In this document: positions 30,588 through 39,962 of the stretch, one piece after another
Layout: every line of letters begins with the position of its first letter
How positions within the stretch are numbered: the first letter of the stretch is position 1
Assembly: GCA_003116975.1 (NCBI GenBank)
Contig: BGKB01000059.1
Location: 124,001 to 188,000, forward strand
DNA: 64,000 nucleotides
Reading direction: 5' to 3'
Source of the DNA: Aurantiochytrium sp. KH105
Taxonomy: Eukaryota; Sar; Bigyra; Thraustochytrida; Thraustochytriidae
Program-made: the position numbers and the translations under genes
The notes under the pieces: model-generated
Told to the model about the DNA's origin: nothing
What the model saw: only the letters and a program-made list of their open reading frames with translations
The model's database searches: none

Positions 30588-31679
30588 AAAGAAGAAGAGA
30601 CGCGCATGCGCGCTTTGACAAAACGATGACGATTGCACCTCGTCACCGCGTCAGTCAGTCAAAAGCCCGCTTTCTCTACCTCTTCTTTTTTCTCTCACAA
30701 CCCCGTTCTTTTCTCTTTGCACCACCACCCCACACTAGCAAGCTCTCTTTACTTTCACAAGAAGAAAGAGCCCCGGTGGAGCTAGTTTTAGCTAGGAGCT
30801 AGCAAACGACGCGCCCGGACGCGAGCTCGTTGTTCTGATTACGTGACTATGTATACCTCTTAGAAAATAAAATGCTTTCCAAGTTCTCATCCACAAGTCG
30901 ATTGGTGTCGTACTCACAATGTGGTATCCTTGGTTCCGAGGCGGCCGATCCTTTTGGACGGATTTTAACACAATCTCGCCTCTGTCGCGAGTTATATACA
31001 CGTATGTCCCTGGCAGCCTTTGAACCACTCTGGCTCATATTCTTTCTATCCACTTCACTTGCAAACGAAAGCGAAGGTCTCGCGACTGTCCCGAGTTGCA
31101 CAACGTCCTGACATTGGGACTGCGGATTTCTCCCCCACTTACACTTAGGTTGCCTCACTTGCAAACAAAGACTTTTTGGCAATCAGAATTTTATGGCCAA
31201 CAAAATAATCTTGATCCGAAATACATCTCCTCAAGGCCCGCCAGCCAGACCTTACATGACCTCGTCGTGTAAGATAAAGCACCATTCTCCTCTCTCTCTC
31301 TCACTCTTTTTTTTTTCCTTTCTTTTTGTGATTACCGTCGTTGGACAAAGTTATGAAAATCTTGCAACAGGTTCGAGTACACTAGGCCTACGGAAAGTGA
31401 GCATTGTGGGATGAGGGAACTGACACTTGGCTAATCATCCATCCAACCAACCAACTAGCAAGTAGACAATGGAATGAGTCACTGTGACGTGTTGGGGATC
31501 ACTTAAATCTACACCGCGACGCAGCAAACGCTCGAACGCGTTGGCAAAAGGAGGGTTTGCTCGTGCGTGTTCGCTCACTGCAGGTCCGAATCTTCTTCGG
31601 AAGAGAGTGTGCGGCTTCCCCGTCCTTGTACTTGAAGCTAGTTAACTAGCAAGGCTAGGGTAGCTTAGCTCAGCTTCGC
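30588..31679. other. Convergent intergenic region between ODC and ARL3
   Basis: Low coding potential and more AT-rich than the genes. It contains CTAG-rich palindromic sequence near 30781-30804 and a perfect 14-nt palindrome GCTAGTTAACTAGC at 31637-31650, just downstream of the ARL3 stop codon on its strand. No gene is recognised. Confidence 0.5.
31637..31650. repeat. Perfect 14-nt palindrome
   Basis: GCTAGTTAACTAGC reads identically on both strands and lies about 30 nt beyond the stop codon of ARL3, in its presumed 3' untranslated region. Confidence 0.75.
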
Positions 31680-32240
31680 TTACTTGCCCTCGTGGGCGGC
31701 GCCGTCCTCCTTGTCATTGAGCTGCTCCACGAGCCACTCGAGACCGTCCGAGAGACCCTCGCCAGACTTGGCCGAGCACGCCTGGATCTGAAAAGCGCGG
31801 TCGTCGTTAATCTGAAGAAGGTCCGCCACCTCGGACGCCGAAATAGCGCTGAGAAGGTCCTGCTTGTTGGCAAAGACAAGCACCGGGGTGCCAGCGAGCT
31901 TGTCCTCCTTGAGCAGGGAGGCAAGCTCTTCCTGGGCCTCGTCAATGCGGCTGCGATCTGCCGAGTCCACAACGTACACGAGCGCGTCAGTGTTATCGTA
32001 GTAGTTGCGCCAGTACGGACGAATGGTCTTCTGGCCACCAATATCCCAAACGTTGAGCTTGAAGCCGGCGCTCTGAATAGACTTGATGTTAAAACCCTGC
32101 GTCGGCATGATGTTGTCAATATCCTCAGCGGACAGCTTCTTCAGGATAGTCGTCTTGCCGGCATTGTCCAGACCCAGCACCAAAAGACGCGCCTCGTCAT
32201 CCGACTTCTTAAGCTTGCGCAGCAAGTTCAGGAGACCCAT
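31680..32240 (-). CDS. ARL3: ADP-ribosylation-factor-like GTPase ARL3
   Basis: A 186-residue small GTPase. It begins [20 protein letters not shown], the ARL3-type amphipathic N-terminus. The P-loop is GLDNAGKT (residues 23-30), switch I has PTQGFNIKS, switch II has [17 protein letters not shown] with catalytic Gln70, and the base-recognition motifs are NKQD and CSAKSGEG. The similarity to animal ARL3 runs through the whole chain except a C-terminal extension ([10 protein letters not shown]). In ciliated cells ARL3-GTP releases lipidated cargo from UNC119 and PDE6D carriers inside the cilium. This fits the dynein genes in the window. The start is the first ATG and no intron is needed. Confidence 0.93.
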   Translation of the reverse strand: MGLLNLLRKLKKSDDEARLLVLGLDNAGKTTILKKLSAEDIDNIMPTQGFNIKSIQSAGFKLNVWDIGGQKTIRPYWRNYYDNTDALVYVVDSADRSRIDEAQEELASLLKEDKLAGTPVLVFANKQDLLSAISASEVADLLQINDDRAFQIQACSAKSGEGLSDGLEWLVEQLNDKEDGAAHEGK

Positions 32241-33196
32241 GGTTTCGTTTGTTCGGTGGACGCTCTTGGCGTTCTAGTTCTTGGCTTCTTTCTTCGGCGT
32301 CGTTGTCGTCGTTGTCGTTTGCAAACAAGCACGCACGCAAGCAAGAGTCGTCGAAGTTAGCTCTCCACTCTTTTTTGACTCCGCACGAACGCCGCCTCTT
32401 GATTGATGCCAGTCTCTCTTTTCTCAGCGTGGGCGGCCAGGCAGAACTTACCAAGCTGGTTGCCGCGCGCTTCGAAGGCCCGTGCTTCGTGCTCCTGTCG
32501 TCGGCGACGCTGCTTCTTTCGCTCCAAACGACAAGATGTAAGCGATGAGAGACCTTTGAAGTTTGCCGACCTTCTGCCGCGCAGTGTCTTGCCGCGCAAC
32601 GAGAGCTCTTCTCCAAAGCCCGGAGCACGCCAATTGGCTTGAGGCTCGAGCCCATCGTAACCGTCTCTTTAGAGTTTTCACTAAGTAAACTCTTACTAGC
32701 CCAACGGATACCTATGCAAGTCAAGGCGAGAGGCGAGCTTTGGCACGTTGAGCTGGCTGGCTGGCTGTCTGCCTGGCTCGTAGTAGTGCTTATTTGCCAT
32801 ACTGCGCTGTTATTTGCCGTTGTGCAATCAATGTTCAGCCGGCCTCTGCCTTGTAAAGGCATTGGCTTTAAAGAACGAAACCGTCCACACTGGGGACTTT
32901 AAGGCGTTCACCATGTGAGTGCGGCAGCAAGCGGCAATGCTTGAGAGCGTCTGAAAGAAGTGGGCTTGGTGTGTAAGGGCGGCGCGTGTGTAATATGATG
33001 AATAAGAGACGGAGAGAGACAAAGAGAGACTCAGATGAAACAAGGAACAAAGCTAGCTGTCCGCCTGGCATGGATGACATGAAGACTAGCGCGCCGCGCG
33101 CCGCGCCGCCCTTGGGTGCCGCAATTGGCATCGAGATCGCAAAGGGTCGAACCGGGCAGCTCGGTGGCTTCGCATAATGGGCTTTGGTCGCGGGCA
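32241..33196. other. Divergent intergenic region between ARL3 and the LEH-like gene
   Basis: Promoter region for both flanking genes. It contains a (GTCGTT)n-like stretch at about 32298-32320 and short GAGA-rich DNA at 33010-33030. No coding or RNA feature is recognised. Confidence 0.5.
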
Positions 33197-33979
33197 ATGA
33201 TCGCGCGACCTGTTCGGGAAAGGCTTGTGCTATGGGGCGCCGGGGCTGCCTGCGGAGCGGCCCTGCACGCTCTGGGCTGTGCAGCCTATGCCGCCTGGAC
33301 ATCTCAAGCCTCTTCTTCTTCTGATTCTGCTTCTTCTTCTACTTCCTCGCATGCTACGGACGAGCCTGAAATGCGCTGGAGCGATATTGACGCCGATCTC
33401 ACGCTCTCTGGCGGTAGCACCAAGATCGCTTGCCCTGTCGAAGTGGTCAAAGCTTTTTTATTGGCTCAGAGTTGTCGAGATCTCGACGCAATCTGCGACT
33501 TGGTGGCAGAAGACATCATTTACATCAATGAGCCACACCCACCTGAATATACAATTCGTGGCAAGACCATGTTTCGAGAGGCTTTTGCTGCTTCAGCGTG
33601 TATGCGATGCATCAAATCAGACTTGACAACGCTCAAATTTGCGCGCAATGGCTCACTTGTCTTCGTTGAGCGCATCGATAACTTTCTCATCAATGGCACC
33701 TGGCTAAGAATACCCATTTGTGGATACTTCAAGGTAAGAAAAGTTAGCCTCGCACCGTGGAGCCCTTCCTTGGCATTTAATATTCACCAGCTTCTGACTG
33801 ACAAATGCTCAATGCTCTTCTCTGTCCAGGTTTGCCAAGGCAAGATTGAGTTTTGGAAGGACTATTGGGACTATTGCCGCTACAAGGAGTTTGTTCGCAA
33901 CACTTTTGGCAAGGGGGCAAGCATGCGAGCTGCTCTTGCCCAGGACCAAATCGTCACACCTTCCGCCTCGGCCTCATGA
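33197..33979 (+). CDS. Limonene-1,2-epoxide-hydrolase/SnoaL-like protein with N-terminal membrane segment, two exons
   Basis: Start at the ATG at 33197; the frame upstream opens only with GTG. Residues about 9-32 form a hydrophobic segment (signal anchor), followed by a Ser-rich linker, then an NTF2-like fold. The LEH catalytic pattern Arg-x-Asp is seen in VERIDNFLING and the second Asp in FWKDYWDY. The intron is 33734-33829 (AAG|GTAAGA...TGTCCAG|GTT). It is 96 nt with no in-frame stop, so unspliced RNA reads through; splicing joins GYFK to VCQGKIEFWKDYWD, exactly as the family motif runs. The spliced protein is 228 residues. The substrate is unknown; epoxide hydration is possible because the triad residues are present. 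Confidence 0.8.
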   Translation: MIARPVRERLVLWGAGAACGAALHALGCAAYAAWTSQASSSSDSASSSTSSHATDEPEMRWSDIDADLTLSGGSTKIACPVEVVKAFLLAQSCRDLDAICDLVAEDIIYINEPHPPEYTIRGKTMFREAFAASACMRCIKSDLTTLKFARNGSLVFVERIDNFLINGTWLRIPICGYFKVRKVSLAPWSPSLAFNIHQLLTDKCSMLFSVQVCQGKIEFWKDYWDYCRYKEFVRNTFGKGASMRAALAQDQIVTPSASAS

Positions 33980-34560
33980 CGCGAACATGCTTTCCACATC
34001 TCTGATCCCCTTTCTCAAATTTTTCCTGAAAGAATATGTCCGTCAGTGGCATCGTTCGATTTGGCGCACGCGACTCGTGTTCGCCTGGGCAACGTCGTGA
34101 AGTCGATCAACTTTCCTCCTTTTTTACGTGCTGCTTTTCCACAGATATGCAGGCAGAACCAAAACACCTCTCGCCGCCAACCTTCAACCGAAAATCATGA
34201 ACGGCATTCATTTCCGCTGTATACACCAAAAGCAACGAGCTCCTTCAACTTCAAGTTGGGTTGGGACGGATGCTGGATGGCAACCCGGTCCAAAAAAAAA
34301 AAAAAACACCGCGAAAAAATTGCGCGAAAACCAAGGCTCTGCTGCGCCAGTCTTGTTTCTCTCGCAGCGCTCGGGTCCACGATCAACGTGCGCGGGATCG
34401 CAATTGTCTCAGAAGCGCGCCTTGCCTAGCCGACTACCCGGCGACCGGTCTCCTCCCGGCGGTCCTCTGCGCGGCGTAGCTCGTTGCGTGCGAATCGGAA
34501 AAGAGGCGCCGAGCGAGGCAGAGCAAGTGGTCGCGAAGGGCACAAGCTCATTCCAGAAGC
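33980..34560. other. Intergenic region, nothing recognised
   Basis: Between two plus-strand genes. It contains an A-run at about 34292-34306. No frame shows a family. Confidence 0.5.
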
Positions 34561-34830
34561 ATGAGCGGGCTCTCGCGGCTGGCAGACGTCGGCCAGCGCA
34601 CGGTGGTTGCGGGGCTTATTGGTGCCACCCTTTTCCTTGGATACTCGACTTTCAACCAGAGCGTGACGCTGGTCGAGCGCAGACAAAAGCTTAATGCCAG
34701 GCTTCGCGAGCTGGAGGAACAGGGTGTAGTCCCAGAGGGCACCTCTGACGGCAAGGTCAAGGGCCTCAAGCTCGACATGAAGACCATGGAAGTCAGCTTC
34801 AACGACGAGGTTCTCGACTCCAAAAAATAA
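34561..34830 (+). CDS. Small single-pass membrane protein, unrecognised
   Basis: An 89-residue frame starting at an ATG. Residues about 13-31 (RTVVAGLIGATLFLGYSTF) form one membrane span, followed by a charged, probably helical stretch (VERRQKLNARLRELEEQ) and a hydrophilic tail. The size and layout (short N-terminus, one span, coiled tail) recall small mitochondrial inner-membrane assembly factors such as COX14-type proteins, but I do not see a diagnostic motif. A direct-repeat region lies downstream of its stop codon. No intron is required. Confidence 0.6.
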   Translation: MSGLSRLADVGQRTVVAGLIGATLFLGYSTFNQSVTLVERRQKLNARLRELEEQGVVPEGTSDGKVKGLKLDMKTMEVSFNDEVLDSKK

Positions 34831-35338
34831 GACTTGCTTCGCGTGAGTAAAACAACCAACTTGATCTTTCTTTCCTTTCCTGTTGAAACTCCTTTTTCAT
34901 CTTTCGGCTGTCGATGGACTACATCAAGTCTCTTCGTTACTTGTCCTGACTTCTCTTTCTTTCTGCGCAAGCAAGAGCACGACGGACAGCCCGTAGATCT
35001 TGTGCTTGATAAACAATGTGTTTAGCTTTGTTGTATCGTGAGCGAGGCAGCGGCTATACCGGCCGTTCTCGTTCATATCAACGAACTAAACAAGATTGGC
35101 ACGTCCTTTCATTCGTGCACGACGTTTAGCCAGTAGATCTTGTGCCTGACAAACGATGGCCTTTTGCCTTGTTTTATCGTGTGCGGGGCAGCGGCTGCAC
35201 CGGCCGTTCTTGTTCTAGACAAAATAGCACGTCCTTTCACTCGCTCTCCTCTTTCCTCTTTTTTATTTTTTCATAAAGGGCAGGTCAGATCTAGCGTGCT
35301 TGCCAATATGATTGTCTCTCTTTAACATGTAATGGAAC
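34831..35338. other. Convergent intergenic region with a direct duplication
   Basis: Between the small membrane protein gene and the 3' end of UTP18. Mostly occupied by an imperfect tandem duplication, listed separately. Confidence 0.6.
34993..35245. repeat. Imperfect direct duplication, 140-bp period
   Basis: The copies start at 34993 and 35133 with GTAGATCTTGTGC. Each then runs through a TGATAAACAATG-like or TGACAAACGATG-like segment, a GGCAGCGGCT...ACCGGCCGTTCT segment and a GCACGTCCTTTCA segment. The second copy is shorter in its last third. Confidence 0.8.
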
Positions 35339-37930
35339 CTAAGCGGCGGTCTTGTAGTGGTTGAGACGGTACAAGAGGCAGCGACCGCGATCGTTGCCGA
35401 GGGCAAGCATACCCGATCCAGGGCTAAAAGAAACTGCACTAGCATAATGCAGCGGAGTTTTCGATGTCGGCCAGTTCTGCACAACGCTGAGCGTGTTCGT
35501 GTTAAACAGGCGCACGGCATCCTGCTTGCGACGCGACATCAGCGCAAGCAGTTGCCCATCGCCATTAAAGGTCACCTGGTCCACTGCGGTGGTGAGCGAC
35601 ATGATGGCCTTGGTGGGCTCCGGAGCCTTGCTCGCGTCTGCGCGGCTCAATGCGTCCATCTCATAAAGGTTCACAACACCGTTCGAAGAGCCAACAGCCA
35701 GCCGATCGTTCGCATTCGTCACGGCCAAGGAGCGCGTCCACGTGCTACCCTGATCCTGGAAGCGAAAAAGGATGCGCCGAGTCCGCATGTCCCAGCAATA
35801 CACGCGACCATGATCGCCGCCAGAGTACAGGTAGCGCCCATCCTGCGAAAAAGCAGCACAAGACGCGTTTTCGTTCATCTTGACATTTGCAACCCACTGC
35901 TTGGACTCCTGCGAGACGAGGATAACGTTGCCGTCATATCCCATAAAGGCCAGGAGAGAACCGTCCGGCGCCACGGCCATACTCTCCAAACTGCGCTCCG
36001 CTCTGCCTAGAATGTTCGGAACCTTGCCTACGGACCCGGACTCGAGGTCGAGCCAGTAAAAGAACCTGCGTCGGCCGACGCAAATGAGCTGCTCGTGATT
36101 ACGACCCGTAAACTGCGCGTTAAAGATGGGCATATCGCGAAGGTAAACAGACTCTACGCGGGCATTCACCTTGCCGTCGACCTTGAAAATGCGCACTGCC
36201 TTGTCGTATCCCGCGGTGGCCAAAAGCTGCCCCTGTTTGTGCCACGCCACGCTCTGCACTACGGCTTTTGATGGCGCGTGCTGGTTCGCGTCGTTCAGCC
36301 GGGACACGTACAAACGACCCGGAGGGAGCCGTCGGAACTCGTTTGCTCTCCGCGTGAGGGGCTCGCTGCTTCGGAGGAGAGCCATCTCTTCATCCTCGGA
36401 ATCTGCATCATCCGCATCACCCTCTGCGTCGTCCCCAGCATCCTTTCTGCGCGCACGTTTGCGTGAAGGCAACTCCGCCCATTCTGCGTCGCGGTTCATT
36501 TTCCGAAATTGCTCTCGAAGTCGCTTCGAGTATTCTTTACCGTCCACCACGCCTTCGTCGCGATCTTCGCGCAGCTTGCGCGCCTTGCTCGACTTGCGAA
36601 GATCAACCTGGACCGCGAGATCGTCGTCGTCTTCCCACGCTGCCGCGGCGGCCTTCTTCGTTTGATTCTTCTTCTTCTTCGTCAATCCAGAGTCTTCTTC
36701 GTCGTCGTCAGCAGTGCCCTTGTCCTCGACAAAAATGTCCGCGTCGCGCAGCTCTCGCGCTTTGGCGCCGCTGTTGACAGCCTCCAGCTCCTTTCGGGTC
36801 TTTGAGCTTTTAAGGTTGCCGAAGAGGGCCATTTCCAGCGCCTGTTCTTCCTCGTCACTCTCTCCGTCGTCGTCGTCGTCATCGTCTTCGTCTTCTTCTT
36901 CTTCTTCTTCTTCCTCCTCTTCCTCCTCCTCTTCGTCATCATCATCCTCTTCTTCCGCATCCTCGTTCGCGTTCGAGCGTGCGCCGTTGCGCGCAATCAT
37001 TTGCGAAATGAGGTCGCCTTCTTCTTCTTCTTCTTCTTCTTCTTCTTCCTCATCCTCCTCCTCCTCCTCCTCCTCTTCTTGTTCTTCTTCTTCGCCACTC
37101 TCAATCACGTCATCGGAGTCCGAAGATTTCTCTGCACGCTCTTTCGTCACAATCAGCTCCTCCTCCTGGACATCTTCCTCGCTGTCATCATCGTCCTTGG
37201 CGGATGGAGGGGCAAATCGCGAGCCCCTCCTCGTGGTGCGCGGCGTAGCGAGAATTGTCTCTGCCGTACGATGGGAAGCTTCAGCGTCCTCTTCGTCATC
37301 GTCCTCGTTGTCATCATCTTCATCCTCTTCCTCCACTTCCTCGTCCTCGTCGTCATCGCCGTCTTCGACTTGGGCATCGACGTCAACTTTGTCGTCATCG
37401 CTATCCTCCTCCTCAAGATCATTAGTGTCCACCTTTGATTGCAGAGTGCTCGTTTCGGCAGTGAGTTCTTTGCCCTTTTCTTCAACTGACGCATCCGAAA
37501 GGTCTTCGTCCGAATGACTATCATCACCACTCTCAACATGGTCTACCTTGACAAAGTCGTCCGTTTCCGCAGTTTTAGCCGGCGTCGACGGAGCTTTAGC
37601 GGGCGTCGCCGCAGCTTTGCGGAGTTCGAGATCGCCCATCGTCTTTCTCCGACGCTGTGCGCGCGTAAGGAGCGGCGAAAAATGGTTGACAATTTCAACA
37701 GAGCTATCGTCCGAATCATCACCCTCGTCCGCAGTTCCAGACAGCTGCTTCTTGGCAGCGCGAGAAACCTTTGGTTTGACAGCAGTAGCAGCTCCGCGCT
37801 TGGGCAACTGGCGCGACTTCGGCTGCTTTACCGCTGTTGCTGCCCTCGTTGCAGCTCGGGTCTTGGACTTTGATGGTGTCGCCACATCGCCCGGGGACTT
37901 GGCCCCTGCTCCCGTTCTCGTGCGAGGCAT
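35339..37930 (-). CDS. UTP18: U3 small nucleolar RNA-associated protein 18 (UTP18), WD40 protein with acidic N-terminus
   Basis: An 863-residue protein of the small-subunit processome (t-UTP/UTP-B context) that acts in early 18S rRNA processing in the nucleolus. The C-terminal 340 residues are a WD40 propeller whose repeats follow UTP18 order: VQSVAWHKQGQLLATAGYDKAVRIFKVDGK, then YLRDMPIFNAQF, SMAVAPDGSLLAFMGYDG, CAAFSQDGRYLYSGGDHGRVYCWDMRT, AVGSSNGVVNLY and finally FSPGSGMLALGNDRGRCLLYRLNHY, which matches the UTP18 ending. Residues 1-80 are Lys/Ala/Arg-rich. Residues about 80-400 are extremely acidic with long Glu/Asp runs, longer than in yeast or animals. The start is the first ATG and the gene is intronless. 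Confidence 0.9.
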   Translation of the reverse strand: MPRTRTGAGAKSPGDVATPSKSKTRAATRAATAVKQPKSRQLPKRGAATAVKPKVSRAAKKQLSGTADEGDDSDDSSVEIVNHFSPLLTRAQRRRKTMGDLELRKAAATPAKAPSTPAKTAETDDFVKVDHVESGDDSHSDEDLSDASVEEKGKELTAETSTLQSKVDTNDLEEEDSDDDKVDVDAQVEDGDDDEDEEVEEEDEDDDNEDDDEEDAEASHRTAETILATPRTTRRGSRFAPPSAKDDDDSEEDVQEEELIVTKERAEKSSDSDDVIESGEEEEQEEEEEEEEDEEEEEEEEEEEGDLISQMIARNGARSNANEDAEEEDDDDEEEEEEEEEEEEEEDEDDDDDDDGESDEEEQALEMALFGNLKSSKTRKELEAVNSGAKARELRDADIFVEDKGTADDDEEDSGLTKKKKNQTKKAAAAAWEDDDDLAVQVDLRKSSKARKLREDRDEGVVDGKEYSKRLREQFRKMNRDAEWAELPSRKRARRKDAGDDAEGDADDADSEDEEMALLRSSEPLTRRANEFRRLPPGRLYVSRLNDANQHAPSKAVVQSVAWHKQGQLLATAGYDKAVRIFKVDGKVNARVESVYLRDMPIFNAQFTGRNHEQLICVGRRRFFYWLDLESGSVGKVPNILGRAERSLESMAVAPDGSLLAFMGYDGNVILVSQESKQWVANVKMNENASCAAFSQDGRYLYSGGDHGRVYCWDMRTRRILFRFQDQGSTWTRSLAVTNANDRLAVGSSNGVVNLYEMDALSRADASKAPEPTKAIMSLTTAVDQVTFNGDGQLLALMSRRKQDAVRLFNTNTLSVVQNWPTSKTPLHYASAVSFSPGSGMLALGNDRGRCLLYRLNHYKTAA
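36880..37090 (-). repeat. Glu/Asp-encoding trinucleotide repeats within UTP18
   Basis: Near-continuous TTC/TCC/TCG triplets on the plus strand, GAA/GAG/GAC on the coding strand. They encode acidic runs interrupted by one short mixed segment (about 36955-37015). Confidence 0.8.
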
Positions 37931-38479
37931 GACGACACGCTAATCTACTCTATTCAATCCCACGAGTTGTCAACGAATGCGTCGACGATCAGGCTCAAAA
38001 AAAAAGAGTACGTAGAAACCTCGAACCAGAGGTTGAGTCGCCAAGGCTTGGCAGACGTCAAGACCGCGCCAGTTGACTCTCGATCAAAGATCAAGCCTTT
38101 CTCGGACTAATCCCGCAACCAGTCGAGCGGATTGTTTGCGTCCGCCCGCGCTCGCTCGCTCGCGCGCTCGCTCGATGATGTCGCTCGTCGCCTCCTCTCC
38201 GCGCGCGCGCGCGATAAGAGTCTTGTTTGCAGTCGGGGTCCTGTCGCCCAGAACTACTGGCCCTGCGCAAAGAACACTCGAGCGAAACGGAACGAATGTA
38301 GAACACGCAGATAGGTCTTTTACCGTACTTCGAAAGGTCGTTTAGCTCTTTTCCGTCGACCCGGTGCCTCTATCTTACTAGTTCGCTTGAGCGTAAACCG
38401 GCAAAAGCGTCGCGCCGCGCAGTAGCGCAGTGCGTACGGGTCGCACGGAGCACAGCGAGGGCGCTCGCGCGTGAGTAGG
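37931..38479. other. Divergent promoter region between UTP18 and p24, with CG-rich alternating tract
   Basis: Contains (GCTC)n/(GCTCGC)n at about 38148-38176 and an alternating CGCGCGCGCGCG tract at 38201-38213. No gene is seen. Confidence 0.55.
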
Positions 38480-38993
38480 ATGGGCGCTCCCACGCGTGCA
38501 TCAGTTCTTGCTTTGCTTGTGGCTTTGGTGGCTGCAACGCTCTTTCCCGCGTGCGAGGGACGCACCTTCGTGACGATCAAGGCAGACGAGGAGGTCTGTT
38601 TCTTTGAGGACCTCGCGACTGGAGAGCAGATGCGCGGATCGTACCAGGTCATCGATGGAGGGTACCTCGATATTGACGTAGCAGTTATCTACTCTAGGAC
38701 ACAGAAAAAGATTGTCGAGCACTTTCGTCAGGAAGAGGGCAATTTCGAGTTTGACGCCGCCGAGGCTGGACGCTACAAAGTGTGTTTTGGAAATAAGCTC
38801 TCAACGAGTGCCGCCAAAAAAGTACAGTTTTCGATCCATGCCGGTCGCGTTGACGAGCTCCTGGAGAATGAGGCCACCGAGGGTCTCGCAGACAAGGTAA
38901 GCTTTTATTTTTTCTATGAACCAGTTCACGACCCCGGGTCAAGAATCGAAAACTCACCAATCCCTTTGCGATATTATGCCCAATCCTTTTTTT

Positions 38994-39031
<38 letters not shown>

Positions 39032-39285
39032 GCTTACATATATATTTATAGTCTTCGGTGGATCGTGTTCATCAGCTTGTGCTCAGCCTTGGTCGCCGGG
39101 TTAGCGACCTCAAGGAGCAGGAGGAGTACCTACGACGGCGAAGCGAGCGCCACCAGCGCACCACAGAAAGTACGAGCTCCAGAGTTCTTCTTTCTTCCTT
39201 ATGCGAAGCTTTCATTCTCGTTGCCGTCAATCTCTGGCAGATTTACTATTTGCGGAGGTTCTTTGAAGTCAAGCGCATTCTCTAG
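38480..39285 (+). CDS. p24/EMP24 family cargo receptor (GOLD domain), two exons
   Basis: Start at the ATG at 38480. Exon 1 (38480-38896) ends AAG|GTAAGC; exon 2 (39052-39285) begins after TTTATAG. The join is in phase and gives 216 residues. A signal peptide (residues 1-25, LALLVALVAATLFPACEG) is followed by a GOLD domain with the two cysteines (CFFEDL and YKVCFGN), then a coiled-coil (RVHQLVLSLGRRVSDLKEQEEYL). One membrane span (LCEAFILVAVNLWQIYYL) leads to the cytosolic tail RRFFEVKRIL. The FF pair is the COPII export signal and KRxx at the end is a COPI retrieval signal. It cycles between ER and Golgi, sorting secretory cargo. The tail resembles the delta/beta p24 groups; subgroup not resolved. 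Confidence 0.9.
38993..39034 (+). repeat. (CT)n tract in the p24 intron
   Basis: A polypyrimidine stretch of CT dinucleotides with a few T insertions, followed by a TATATATTTATAG acceptor. It probably serves as an extended polypyrimidine tract. Confidence 0.8.
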
Positions 39286-39962
39286 CTCGTTCGCGTCGTG
39301 CGTTCTGTCACAATGATTCAATACAATTTTTTTTTCCTGGCTCCGCGCTCACTGTCACGACGTGCATAGCTGAACGCTCGTGAGACATTGGGATTACCGA
39401 TTGGCTTCTCTTTTTGTTCGAAGGACACTTGGTTGTTGACAAGGTATAAACGACTCACATGAGGCGACCAGCAACAGACCAGCGACTGGTGGCGAGTTCT
39501 TCTTTTTGTTTACAAGCAAAGATGATAGCCTGGCTTGCGTTACCATGGTGGACAAAAGTCATGAGCGCCCTTGACCAGCGTCCTTGATTCCACGCGCTTG
39601 CCATCAGGTCCAGGAAAGAATGAAGAATGAAAAAGAAAAAAGAAAAGAAAAAGAAAGTCGGAGCGAGGGAGTGTGAGTGAGAGAGCAAACTTGAAGCGTC
39701 GAGCGCCTCTTTCTCACCTCACCATCGCGAAGACCCCGCGGCCGAGGAGCGCGCTGCGAGGAGTTGGCGCGCGGAGGGGCGCGGGCCTGCCAGAGCTTTG
39801 CGCGACTGGGCTGCGGCGGGCTGCCGCGCGGGCACGCGCGCGACGAGGAACCTCCCTCGGCCGGTGTCGAATTGAGCCTCGCCGCCGAGACCCCGAGGGA
39901 GTGCACACGCGCGCGTGCGCGCGCGCGCGCAGCGAAGGGGCGTCGCGCGGCAGTCCGTGAAG
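39286..39962. other. Intergenic region upstream of the ubiquitin-like gene
   Basis: A/G-rich at 39617-39690, then GC-rich, ending in an alternating CG/TG tract at about 39907-39932 some 30 nt upstream of the next start codon. No gene is recognised. Confidence 0.55.

Noticed and set aside
28866-30638. 590-codon frame antisense to ODC
   Set aside because: Mirrors a clearly conserved ODC frame and has no own domain.
31340-31400. GGTTCGAGT resembling a tRNA B box
   Set aside because: No A box, acceptor stem or cloverleaf can be drawn upstream.
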